Positions 7,888 to 14,560 of a stretch of 39,499 bases of DNA are shown piece by piece. The translations under genes were made by a program, and so were the position numbers. The notes beneath the pieces were generated by a model. The model did no database searches. It saw nothing but the letters and a program-made list of their open reading frames with translations, and had not been told where the DNA came from. Positions within the stretch are counted from its first letter, which is position 1. Every line of letters starts with the position of its first letter. The DNA lies in NCBI GenBank assembly GCA_040902425.1, contig JBBDXI010000030.1, forward strand, positions 1 through 39,499. The letters run 5' to 3'. Origin of the DNA: JBBDXI01 sp040902425 (GTDB lineage: Bacteria; Planctomycetota; Phycisphaerae; Phycisphaerales; UBA1924).

Positions 7888-8790
7888 ATGGGATGGATGC
7901 GGGGACTGCGGGCGGCGGTGGTGCTGGCGGGCGTGCTCGCCCCGGCGCTGGCCTCCCCGGGCGGGCCGGCCCCCGACGACCGCTACGCGCACTTCCCGTC
8001 GAGCCTGACGGTCTCGGGGGTCCGGCGCGACTTCCGCCCCCTGGGGCAGTCGGGCGGGCACCCGGACATGGAGCTCGCCCCGCCGAGCGGGCCCGGCATC
8101 TACGCCGGGATCGTGCGCGACTTCCTCGGGCAGGACGGCAAGCCGGTCTTCGCGGGCACGGGGTGGAAGGTGACCACCCAGGCGATCGACGGCGCGGGGC
8201 GCCCGTGGATCGGCCCCAAGCCGTACATCACCGGCCGCACCGGCGACTCGATGCCGGTGAAGGACGCCGTGCAGGGGCGGGCGGTGACCTCCTCGGCGCG
8301 CTTCGCGCAGTGGTTCCGGGATGTGAACGGCGTGAACACCTCGCGGGCGCTCTCGATCCGCCTCGAGCGGCAGCCGGGGACGAACCGCTACCTGCACGAG
8401 GGGGCCCTCGACGGGCGCGCCGCCGCCACGTCGGACATCCGGACCATCCGCGGGGGCGCGGGCGCCCGCGAGCGCCACGCCGTCTTCACCTGCGAGTGCG
8501 AGATGTCGTTCACGTACCGGTCCGGCAAGGGCCAGTACTTCACGCTCGGCGGCGACGACGACCTGTGGGCGTTCATCGACGGGCGCCTGGTGGTCGATCT
8601 CGGCGGCATCCACGGGGCGACGTGGCAGTACGTGGACCTCGACCGGCTTCACTGGCTGCGGGATGGGGCCGAGCACACGCTGAAGGTCTTCTACGCGGAG
8701 CGGCAGGGGCCGGCCTCGCACTTCCGCATGGAGACGAACCTGATGATGCGGGCGATGCAGCTGCCGCCGACGTCGGGGCTGGCGGACTGA
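7888..8790 (+). CDS. Fibro-slime domain-containing secreted protein 3
   Basis: A 300-residue paralogue. The ATG at 7888 has GGGGAG 6-7 nt before it and opens MGWMRGLRAAVVLAGVLAPALASPG, a signal peptide; upstream in-frame sequence runs back into gene 2 and is not coding in this frame. Landmarks match copies 1 and 2: VSGVRRDFRPLGQSGGHPDM, WKVTTQAIDG, GPKPYITGRTGDS, FAQWFRDVNGVN, GDDDLWAFIDGRLVVDLGGIH, and the C-terminus LPPTSGLAD. It is closer to copy 2 than to copy 1 in loop structure. Role as for its neighbours: probable extracellular adhesion or matrix protein. Confidence 0.88.
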   Translation: MGWMRGLRAAVVLAGVLAPALASPGGPAPDDRYAHFPSSLTVSGVRRDFRPLGQSGGHPDMELAPPSGPGIYAGIVRDFLGQDGKPVFAGTGWKVTTQAIDGAGRPWIGPKPYITGRTGDSMPVKDAVQGRAVTSSARFAQWFRDVNGVNTSRALSIRLERQPGTNRYLHEGALDGRAAATSDIRTIRGGAGARERHAVFTCECEMSFTYRSGKGQYFTLGGDDDLWAFIDGRLVVDLGGIHGATWQYVDLDRLHWLRDGAEHTLKVFYAERQGPASHFRMETNLMMRAMQLPPTSGLAD

Positions 8791-8830
8791 CCGGCGAGGG
8801 TGACGGGCCGGCGCGCCCCGGGGGGGGCGA

Positions 8831-9214
8831 TCAGGGCCAGATGTAGACGCGGGTGGTGTGCACGCGCCGGTAAAATGGGCCGGCGCCGTAGTAGGCCACG
8901 AAGCGCGGGTCGCTCTGGATGAACCGCTGGCGGAGGTGGTCGAGCGAGTCGCGGCGCGGCTCGGGCCAGACGCCGGCCGCCAGGATCGTGTCGGGAGTGC
9001 GGACCGCGAGCGCCCCATCCCGCCGCGACGCGTCGGCGTGGGCCATCGCGGCAGCGCCCGCATCCATGGGCAGGACCGCCTCCCACGCGCCACCCTGGTT
9101 GCCGACGATCGCCCCCGGCATCGGGCGCGAGCGCGCCGGGGCGCACCCGGTGCCCGCCACGGTCGCGCCCAGCGCGAGAGCGAACACCGCGGATCTGGCC
9201 GCGCGGCCGTGCAT
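8831..9214 (-). CDS. Small lipoprotein of unknown function
   Basis: A 127-residue protein with a lipoprotein signal: MHGRAARSAVFALALGATVAGTGC, where AGTGC is a lipobox with Cys24 as the lipidated residue. The mature part contains DSLDHLRQRFIQSDPRFVAYYGAGPFYRRVHTTRVYIWP. No known domain is recognised. AGGAGGG lies 10 nt before the ATG. It is convergent with fibro-slime gene 3 (40-nt gap) and divergent from the methionine operon. Membrane-anchored periplasmic location is inferred from the lipobox only. Confidence 0.65.
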   Translation of the reverse strand: MHGRAARSAVFALALGATVAGTGCAPARSRPMPGAIVGNQGGAWEAVLPMDAGAAAMAHADASRRDGALAVRTPDTILAAGVWPEPRRDSLDHLRQRFIQSDPRFVAYYGAGPFYRRVHTTRVYIWP

Positions 9215-9438
9215 GCCCGAAGACCCTCCTGTGACCCGGCGGACGGTGCCGCCGCTCCCTCACGATCCGGCGGCACCGGCGATCGAGTTGCAACGCACGT
9301 GCCGGGAAGGGTACGCGCCGGGGTTTGTGCAGGGTCCGCAGAACAGGCCGGTTTTATCGCACCCGGGCGGGCGCGCGGGCGCCCGGCGTGTCGCCCCGCA
9401 GCAACGGCGATGCATGAAACCGACACCGCGCCCCGGAC

Positions 9439-9466
9439 TTGACCCGAGCCCGCGGGCGGATATTCT
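9439..9466 (+). promoter_or_regulatory. Sigma70-type promoter of the methionine/homoserine operon
   Basis: TTGACC (9439-9444, five of six to consensus) and TATTCT (9461-9466, four of six, with the key TA and final T) are spaced by 16 nt. This is one of the best promoter matches in this GC-rich window. Transcription would start near 9473-9474, which is 2-3 nt before an ATG at 9476, so the first ORF would be leaderless. The stretch 9215-9438 between the lipoprotein gene and this promoter holds no gene that I can support. Confidence 0.6.
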
Positions 9467-9475
9467 CCCGCTCAC

Positions 9476-9574
9476 ATGGTTCGCCGCACCGCCAACACGA
9501 TGGACATGCCGATGTCCATGCCCAGCCCGGACCGGGGTCCCGTCCCCGCGCACGGCTGGGCTCTGGCGGCGTAA
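9476..9574 (+). CDS. Candidate methionine-rich leader peptide (32 aa)
   Basis: An ORF of 32 codons starting MVRRTANTMDMPMSMPSP and ending at TAA 9572-9574. Codons 9, 11, 13 and 15 are all ATG, a density far above chance, and it lies 143 nt upstream of a gene for a Cys/Met-type PLP enzyme and homoserine dehydrogenase. There is no Shine-Dalgarno, but the promoter at 9439-9466 would start the RNA 2-3 nt before the ATG, which fits leaderless translation. Seen: the Met cluster, promoter position and overlapping hairpins. Inference: ribosome stalling at the Met codons when Met-tRNA is scarce changes the downstream RNA fold and raises operon expression. The alternative is that the Met codons simply result from a palindromic DNA or RNA site. 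Confidence 0.5.
   Translation: MVRRTANTMDMPMSMPSPDRGPVPAHGWALAA
9500..9560 (+). promoter_or_regulatory. Leader hairpins overlapping the Met codon cluster
   Basis: ATGGACAT (9500-9507) and ATGTCCAT (9512-9519) form a perfect 8-bp stem with a GCCG tetraloop, and the four Met codons fall inside it. It is followed at once by CCCAGCC (9521-9527) pairing with GGCTGGG (9554-9560), a 7-bp stem enclosing further GGACC/GGTCC and CGGGG/CCCCG pairs. A ribosome paused on the Met codons would cover the first stem and the base of the second. The 8-bp dyad could also be a protein operator just downstream of the transcription start. Confidence 0.5.
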
Positions 9575-9656
9575 CCGCTCGACCCTGACCAGCGCACGAC
9601 GGCTCCCCGGCTCCGGGCCTTCCCCGAGCTGCTGTCTGCTTCTCTCTCCATTCCGC

Positions 9657-9686
9657 GGCCCGGCCGCTCCCGCGAGCGGCCCGGCC
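9657..9686 (+). promoter_or_regulatory. Strong hairpin upstream of the PLP-enzyme start codon
   Basis: Arms 9657-9669 (GGCCCGGCCGCTC) and 9674-9686 (GAGCGGCCCGGCC) pair with one mismatch in 13 around a CCGC loop. It ends 31 nt before the ATG at 9718 and is not followed by a U-tract. CGGGCC at 9614-9619 could compete for the 5' arm (GGCCCG, 9657-9662). It is a candidate attenuator or anti-attenuator element. Confidence 0.45.
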
Positions 9687-9717
9687 ATCCACTCGCCTGC
9701 ACCCATGGGAGCCCGTC

Positions 9718-10920
9718 ATGTCGCGCGCGTACCGATTCGACACCATCGCCGTTCACGCCGGCCAGCCCTCCGAGGGCCTCACCGGCGCTGTCGTCACGCC
9801 CGTCTTCCAGACCACCACCTTTGCCCAGCAGGAGCTGGGCGGCTCGCCCGCGTACTGCTACGCGCGGACGGGCAACCCCACTCGCGCTGCGCTGGAGGGC
9901 TGCCTCGCGGCCCTCGAGGGCGGGCGCTTCGGGCTGGCGTTCGCCAGCGGCCTGGCCGCGGCCAACGCGGTCTGCCAGACGCTCTCGTCGGGGGATCATG
10001 TGGTCGCCTCGCAGGACCTCTACGGCGGGTGCTACCGCCTGTTCACCAAGGTGTTCTCGCGGCTGGGGGTCGGGTTCTCGCTGGTGGACACGACCGACCC
10101 GCGGGCCGTGGCGCGGGCGATCACGGGGCGGACGCGGCTGCTCTGGCTGGAGACGCCCTCGAACCCGCTGCTGAGGATCACCGACCTGCGCGCCTGCGCC
10201 GGCGTGGCGCGGGAGCGCGGCGTGCGGGTCCTGGTGGACAACACTTTCGCCACGCCCGTGCACCAGCGCCCGCTGGAGCTGGGCGCCGACCTGGTGTTGC
10301 ACTCGACGACCAAGTACATCGGCGGGCACTGCGACGCCCTGGGCGGGGCGCTGGTGACCAGCGACCAGGGGCTCTTCGAGTCGCTGAAGTTCATCCAGAA
10401 CGCGACGGGCGCTGTCCCCGGGCCGCAGGACTGCTTCCTGCTCCTGCGGGGGATCAAGACGCTGCGACTGCGCGTGGAGCGGCACGCGGGTGCGGCCTTG
10501 GAGATCGCCCGGTTCCTGGAGCGTCACCCCGGCGTCGAGCGTGTCCTCTACCCGGGCCTGGAGAGCCACCCGCAGCACGCGCTGGCGGCGGGCCAGTGCA
10601 CCGGCTTCGGGGGCATCATCAGCGCCGAGCTGCGCGGCGGCCGGGAGCGCATCGCGGCCCTGGTGCGCGAGCTGGAGCTGTGGACGCTGGCGGAGAGCCT
10701 CGGGGGCGTGCGCTCGCTGGTCTGCCACCCGGCGACCATGACCCACGCCTCGGTCGAGCCGGCGGAGCGGGCGCGCGTCGGCATCGGCGAGGGCCTGGTC
10801 CGGTTCTCCGTAGGGCTGGAGGACCCGGCCGACCTGATCGAGGAACTCGAGCGCGCCCTGGCGGCGACGGCCGGGGTGGGCGAGTGCGCGGCCGGGGCGC
10901 TGCGGGGGGTGGTGGCATGA
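9718..10920 (+). CDS. Cys/Met metabolism PLP-dependent enzyme (cystathionine gamma-synthase/lyase or O-acylhomoserine sulfhydrylase type)
   Basis: A 400-residue, complete fold-type I PLP enzyme. Tyr48/Arg50 in YARTGNPTR, Asp174 in VLVDNTFATP, and Lys199 in LVLHSTTKYIGGH (Schiff-base lysine) match the transsulfuration family, as do ETPSNPLL and the C-terminal HPATMTHASV substrate-binding segment. These enzymes join sulfur donors with activated homoserine, or cleave cystathionine. Which reaction it does cannot be told from motifs alone, but coupling to homoserine dehydrogenase favours methionine synthesis. GGGAG lies 6 nt before the ATG. The stop overlaps the next gene's start as ATGA, indicating translational coupling. 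Upstream lies a candidate Met leader/attenuator. Confidence 0.93.
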   Translation: MSRAYRFDTIAVHAGQPSEGLTGAVVTPVFQTTTFAQQELGGSPAYCYARTGNPTRAALEGCLAALEGGRFGLAFASGLAAANAVCQTLSSGDHVVASQDLYGGCYRLFTKVFSRLGVGFSLVDTTDPRAVARAITGRTRLLWLETPSNPLLRITDLRACAGVARERGVRVLVDNTFATPVHQRPLELGADLVLHSTTKYIGGHCDALGGALVTSDQGLFESLKFIQNATGAVPGPQDCFLLLRGIKTLRLRVERHAGAALEIARFLERHPGVERVLYPGLESHPQHALAAGQCTGFGGIISAELRGGRERIAALVRELELWTLAESLGGVRSLVCHPATMTHASVEPAERARVGIGEGLVRFSVGLEDPADLIEELERALAATAGVGECAAGALRGVVA

Positions 10921-12131
10921 TCGCGCACCACAGCGGATGCCGGCATCGCGCGCGGGTCGCGGTGCTCGGGTGCGGGGTGGTGGGGTCGGAAGTCGTCCGG
11001 CAGGTGCTGGCACGCGGGGATGAACTGGGCCTGGAGGTCGCGCGCGTGCTGGTGCGCGATCCCCACCGCCCGAGGGAGGTCCCGCGGGAGCTGCTGACGG
11101 CGGATGCGGAAGAGGTCTTCGCCGCCGCGCCCGATGTCGTGGTCGAGGCGATCGGCGGCGTGGAACCCGCCGGCCGCCTCGTCGAACGCGCGCTGCGGGC
11201 GGGGATCGCCGTGGTCTCCGCCAACAAGACGCTCCTGGCCCATCGCGGCCCGGCGCTGCGGCGGCTGAGCGGGGCTTCCGGGGCGCCGCTGGCCTGCGAG
11301 GCCGCGGTCGGCTCCGCCGTGCCGGTGCTCGCGGCGCTCCGCCAGCTCGCGGGGGACCGCGTGCTCTCGCTCCGCGCGGTGGTGAACGGCACGTGCAACT
11401 TCATCCTGACGCGGATGGAGTCGGGCCTCGGGATGGATGCTGCGCTCCGCGAGGCGCAGGAGCGCGGCCTGGCCGAGGCCGACCCCTCGGCCGACCTCTC
11501 CGGGCGCGACAGCGCGGAGAAGCTGTGCATTCTCGGCTCCGCGGCCGGGCTGGCGGAGCTGACCCCGGACGCCGTGCCGACGCGGGGGATCGAGGGCGTA
11601 TGCCCGGACGACCTCGCGGAGGCCCGGCGCGCCGGGCGTTGCCTCCGGCTCGTGGCGGAGCTGGAGGCGGGGGTTCCCGGCCTCTTCGCGCGGGTCGGCC
11701 CCGCCCTGGTGCCCCGCGCCCACCCGCTCGCGTCGCTGCACGGGGAGGAGAACGGCGTGCTCCTGCGGTGCGAGCTGGCGGGGGACCTGTTCCTGCGCGG
11801 GCCGGGCGCGGGGCCCCGCCCGACGGCCTCCGCGATCCTCGGGGATGTCCTGCGGGTGCTGGGGCGCGCGCGGGCCGAGCGCGGCGAGGGCCGGCGGTCT
11901 GCGACGAGCCCGGTGCGGGACCAGCGCATCAGGGTCCGCGGCCCGCGGGCCTCGTGTCCGGCCCGGATGCTGGGGGCGCTGCGCGAGCGGGCGCTCGAGC
12001 CTCTGGACCTGACGCTGACGCGGCACGGGAGCACCCTGGGCGTCCGGTCCCGCGACGGGTGCGCGGTGGCCCTGGGCGTGGCCCTGGCGACGGAGGGGGG
12101 TGAGAGCCTCGTGACGCCCGTGCTGGAGTGA
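10917..12131 (+). CDS. hom: Homoserine dehydrogenase
   Basis: A 404-residue protein that reduces aspartate semialdehyde to homoserine, the branch-point precursor of Met and Thr. Residues 14-26 (VAVLGCGVVGSEV) are the NAD(P) Rossmann loop; SANKTLLA, AAVGSAVPVL, VVNGTCNFILTRM and EADPSADLSGRDSAEKL are the catalytic-domain signatures. The C-terminal 70 residues (RIRVRGPRASCPARMLGAL...) lie where an ACT domain normally sits but are short and poorly matching, so feedback regulation may differ. The start ATG overlaps the stop of the PLP enzyme by 4 nt (ATGA). The longer upstream frame is antisense or out-of-frame DNA and is rejected. The stop is only 7 nt from the 3' end of the convergent tRNA-Arg. 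Confidence 0.94.
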   Translation: MIAHHSGCRHRARVAVLGCGVVGSEVVRQVLARGDELGLEVARVLVRDPHRPREVPRELLTADAEEVFAAAPDVVVEAIGGVEPAGRLVERALRAGIAVVSANKTLLAHRGPALRRLSGASGAPLACEAAVGSAVPVLAALRQLAGDRVLSLRAVVNGTCNFILTRMESGLGMDAALREAQERGLAEADPSADLSGRDSAEKLCILGSAAGLAELTPDAVPTRGIEGVCPDDLAEARRAGRCLRLVAELEAGVPGLFARVGPALVPRAHPLASLHGEENGVLLRCELAGDLFLRGPGAGPRPTASAILGDVLRVLGRARAERGEGRRSATSPVRDQRIRVRGPRASCPARMLGALRERALEPLDLTLTRHGSTLGVRSRDGCAVALGVALATEGGESLVTPVLE

Positions 12132-12138
12132 GGGGAAG

Positions 12139-12212
<74 letters not shown>

Positions 12213-12279
12213 AAAAAGCCTTATTCTGCCGGGCGATTTGACCGTTCCCCGGCAGCCGGTATTGTCGTCCCAACCCGGC

Positions 12280-12343
12280 CCTGACACCCCTTCAGACACC
12301 TGCGGGCGGGGGTCAGATCAGCGGTCCCCGCAAGGGTGTCAGG
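12280..12343. promoter_or_regulatory. Inverted GGGTGTCAGG sites, candidate integrase arm sites or operator
   Basis: CCTGACACCC at 12280-12289 and GGGTGTCAGG at 12334-12343 form a perfect 10-bp inverted repeat with a 44-nt loop, ending 19 nt before the integrase ATG. The core GGGTGTCAG recurs near the other end of the island (31973-31981). Sites shared by both ends are typical of integrase arm-type sites, but an integrase autoregulatory operator is also possible. Confidence 0.45.
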
Positions 12344-12362
12344 CCGATGGTGGAGAACAGCA

Positions 12363-13661
12363 ATGACCACGGCGACCAAGCCTACCCCCCGCGTCCGGCG
12401 CAAGCCAGCCAAGCCGTACCCCGACTTCCCCCTGTTCCCTCATGCCACGGGGCGCTGGGCCAAGAAGATCCGGGGCCGCTTCGCTTTCTTCGGCCCGTGG
12501 GAGGACCCGCAGGCCGCCTTGGCCCGCTACCTAGCCCAGCGGGACGAGCTGTACGCGGGCAGGGTACCGCGGGCCAACGGGTCCACGGCGGCCCCGCAGG
12601 CGGGCCCGTCGGCCCTTGCGGCGGCCAACGGCACGGCCGCCACCACCCTCACCCTGCGCGACCTCGTCAACCACTTCCTCACCGCCAAGCAACGGCGGCT
12701 CACCGCCGCCGAGATGGGCCGGCGGAGCTTCGCCGACTACCACGCCGCATGCCGTCGCCTTGTCGAGACCTTTGGCGTGCACCGCCTCGTGGACGACCTG
12801 ACCTCGGCTGACTTCGGGGTGCTTCGCTCCCGCATCGCGGAGACCCGGGGGCCCGTGGCCCTCGGCAACGAGATCGGGCGCATCCGATCGGTGTTCAAGT
12901 ACGGGTACGAGGCGGGGCTCATCCCGAGGCCCGTGCGCTTCGGCCCGGAGTTCGTCAAGCCCTCCAAGCGGACGATGCGGCTCGCCCGGCACGCCAAGGG
13001 GCTGCGGATGTTCGAAGCCGGCGAGGTGCGGGCCCTTACTGAGGCCGCGACGCCCGCGCTCAAGGCCATGATCCTTCTGGGAATCAACTGCGGAATGGGC
13101 AATACCGACGTCGCAGAGCTGCCTCGCGCCGCCATTGACCTCAAGAAGGGGACGCTCGACTTTCCCCGGCCCAAGACGGGTATCACGCGCCGGGCAATGC
13201 TATGGGTGGAAACCGTACAGGCCATCAAGGCGGCCCTAGCGGTCCGGCCTCAGCCAGAGGATCCGGCCGACGCAGACCTCGTGTTCATCACCAAACACGG
13301 GCACCGCTGGATGCGGGTGAGCGGGCCCGGCCCCCGGAGCAAGGGCAAGTCGCAGGCCGTCACTTCCGACGCGGTCGGCCTCCAATTCGGCAAGCTGCTC
13401 CGTGAGACGGGTCTGCAGCGGCAGGGACGGGCGTTCTACAGCCTGCGGCACACGTTCCGCACGGTGGCGGACGAGCTCGGTGATCGGAGGGCCGTTGACC
13501 GAGTCATGGGGCACGAGAGTGGCGCGGATGTGTCGACCAACTACGTGGAACGAATCACGGACGAGCGACTCCAAGACGTGTCGAGGCACGTGCGTGCATG
13601 GATCAGACGTCCAGAGGCGCGAAGCCGTGTGCCTGTGGGCAGGGTGCGCCGCGAGGGGTAA
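12363..13661 (+). CDS. Tyrosine-type site-specific integrase
   Basis: A 432-residue protein. The N-terminal basic segment and FPLFPHATGRWAKKIRGRFAFFGPWED form an arm-binding-like domain common in planctomycete integrases; a core-binding (SAM-like) domain precedes the catalytic domain. Visible catalytic residues are Lys in RPKTG, His363-x-x-Arg366 in LRHTFRT, His384 in MGHES and the nucleophile Tyr394 in STNYVER. The usual first Arg (TGLRxSE) is replaced by INCGMGNTDVAEL, as I recall for related planctomycete proteins. The ATG at 12363 has GGAG 8 nt upstream; a GTG at 12336 is a less likely start. It stands next to the tRNA attachment site and presumably catalyses island integration and excision. 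Confidence 0.92.
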   Translation: MTTATKPTPRVRRKPAKPYPDFPLFPHATGRWAKKIRGRFAFFGPWEDPQAALARYLAQRDELYAGRVPRANGSTAAPQAGPSALAAANGTAATTLTLRDLVNHFLTAKQRRLTAAEMGRRSFADYHAACRRLVETFGVHRLVDDLTSADFGVLRSRIAETRGPVALGNEIGRIRSVFKYGYEAGLIPRPVRFGPEFVKPSKRTMRLARHAKGLRMFEAGEVRALTEAATPALKAMILLGINCGMGNTDVAELPRAAIDLKKGTLDFPRPKTGITRRAMLWVETVQAIKAALAVRPQPEDPADADLVFITKHGHRWMRVSGPGPRSKGKSQAVTSDAVGLQFGKLLRETGLQRQGRAFYSLRHTFRTVADELGDRRAVDRVMGHESGADVSTNYVERITDERLQDVSRHVRAWIRRPEARSRVPVGRVRREG

Positions 13662-13787
13662 GAGGCCGACCTTGTCGCGCACGAGACGGAGCTTGCGCTC
13701 AACGAACTCAAGGCCGAAATCCAGAGGCTGAGTCGGCGGCATCGCAGCTTCGACTGCTTGTCCCATACGCCGAGCAGGAGCCGTTGA
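13662..13787 (+). other. In-frame open extension beyond the integrase stop
   Basis: Directly after the TAA at 13659-13661 the same frame continues for 41 sense codons to TGA at 13785-13787. It reads ETELALNELKAEIQRLSRRH, a protein-like amphipathic helix. This may be the former C-terminus of a longer integrase lost to a nonsense change, or a chance open stretch. The rest of the gap to 13896 shows nothing else. Confidence 0.3.
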
Positions 13788-13896
13788 ACACAATCGGTTG
13801 CAGGCTCCCGACATCGGACGATGCTCGCGCCCCCCGTGAGCTCGCCGGTCGGCGGGCGCTCGCGCGGCGCCGCGGCGCGGCCAGCAAGAGCCGAGC

Positions 13897-14550
13897 TTAC
13901 TGTCTCAACCAACGCAACCCAGATCCGCATTCGGGGCAACGTGCGCTTGGAAGTGACGCAGCGCAATAACCGCATGCGTAGCAGCAATTGTTACGCACGC
14001 GATATACGGCAACTGCAATTCTCAACAGCGTCACTACAACCACCGAAGTACCGGCAATAACAATCGATAATCCTACCACCGCCTCCCAACGTATTCGCCA
14101 GTACTGCGACAACGATTCAATATAAACCCACTCACGAACCGCCACAACCCAATACAATCCACGAGCTTCAAGTCTAATGGCTCGAGCGGAGTCATACTCT
14201 TGAATAGCCTCCTCCGCCCATTCCGGAAGATCAAACTCGGCGCGCAAATCTTCGTCATCGACCTGCTCGCCTGAGTAAATTCCAATAGGATTATGACGGC
14301 CTGAACTCTCTACGCTGCCGAGCGGTTGCAGCAGAAGATCATTATGGTATTTTCCCGGATTCCACTCAAACGCCCACTTCTGCCCTGCATTCACAAACCA
14401 TGGCGGACTGCCCGAGAAAGCGATTCCCCTATCGGTTTCTTTCCATGTACAGACTACGCCCAAGAGGTACGCAATCGAGAACAATGTGCCAACAGCAATT
14501 GAAACGCACATGTCCCTCGTGGTAGTTCGAATTCCGATGGGGCGGATCAA
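13897..14550 (-). CDS. Membrane protein with C-terminal zinc ribbon, 10 nt downstream of the RHS gene
   Basis: A 217-residue protein. A first hydrophobic segment lies at about residues 13-33 (VSIAVGTLFSIAYLLGVV), a soluble middle of some 120 residues follows, then a second membrane helix (about 155-182, AVVGLSIVIAGTSVVVVTLL). The C-terminus is CCYACGYCAASLPSARCPECG, a CxxCG...CPxCG zinc ribbon of a type seen in many planctomycete membrane proteins. The coding DNA is clearly lower in GC than the chromosome. It starts 10 nt after the RHS stop on the same strand, the usual place for an immunity gene of an RHS toxin. That role is inference; no immunity family is recognised. No strong Shine-Dalgarno is visible. 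Confidence 0.7.
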   Translation of the reverse strand: MIRPIGIRTTTRDMCVSIAVGTLFSIAYLLGVVCTWKETDRGIAFSGSPPWFVNAGQKWAFEWNPGKYHNDLLLQPLGSVESSGRHNPIGIYSGEQVDDEDLRAEFDLPEWAEEAIQEYDSARAIRLEARGLYWVVAVREWVYIESLSQYWRIRWEAVVGLSIVIAGTSVVVVTLLRIAVAVYRVRNNCCYACGYCAASLPSARCPECGSGLRWLRQ

Positions 14551-14560
14551 TCGTCGTATC

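Noticed and set aside
9215..9717. SAM or SAH riboswitch upstream of the methionine operon
   Set aside because: I found no conserved core of the SAM-I, SAM-II or SAH classes by eye; a covariance-model search would settle this.
8919..10916. Large N-terminal extension of homoserine dehydrogenase
   Set aside because: The frame overlaps the lipoprotein gene, the leader region and the PLP-enzyme gene out of frame; the ATGA overlap at 10917 is the natural start.
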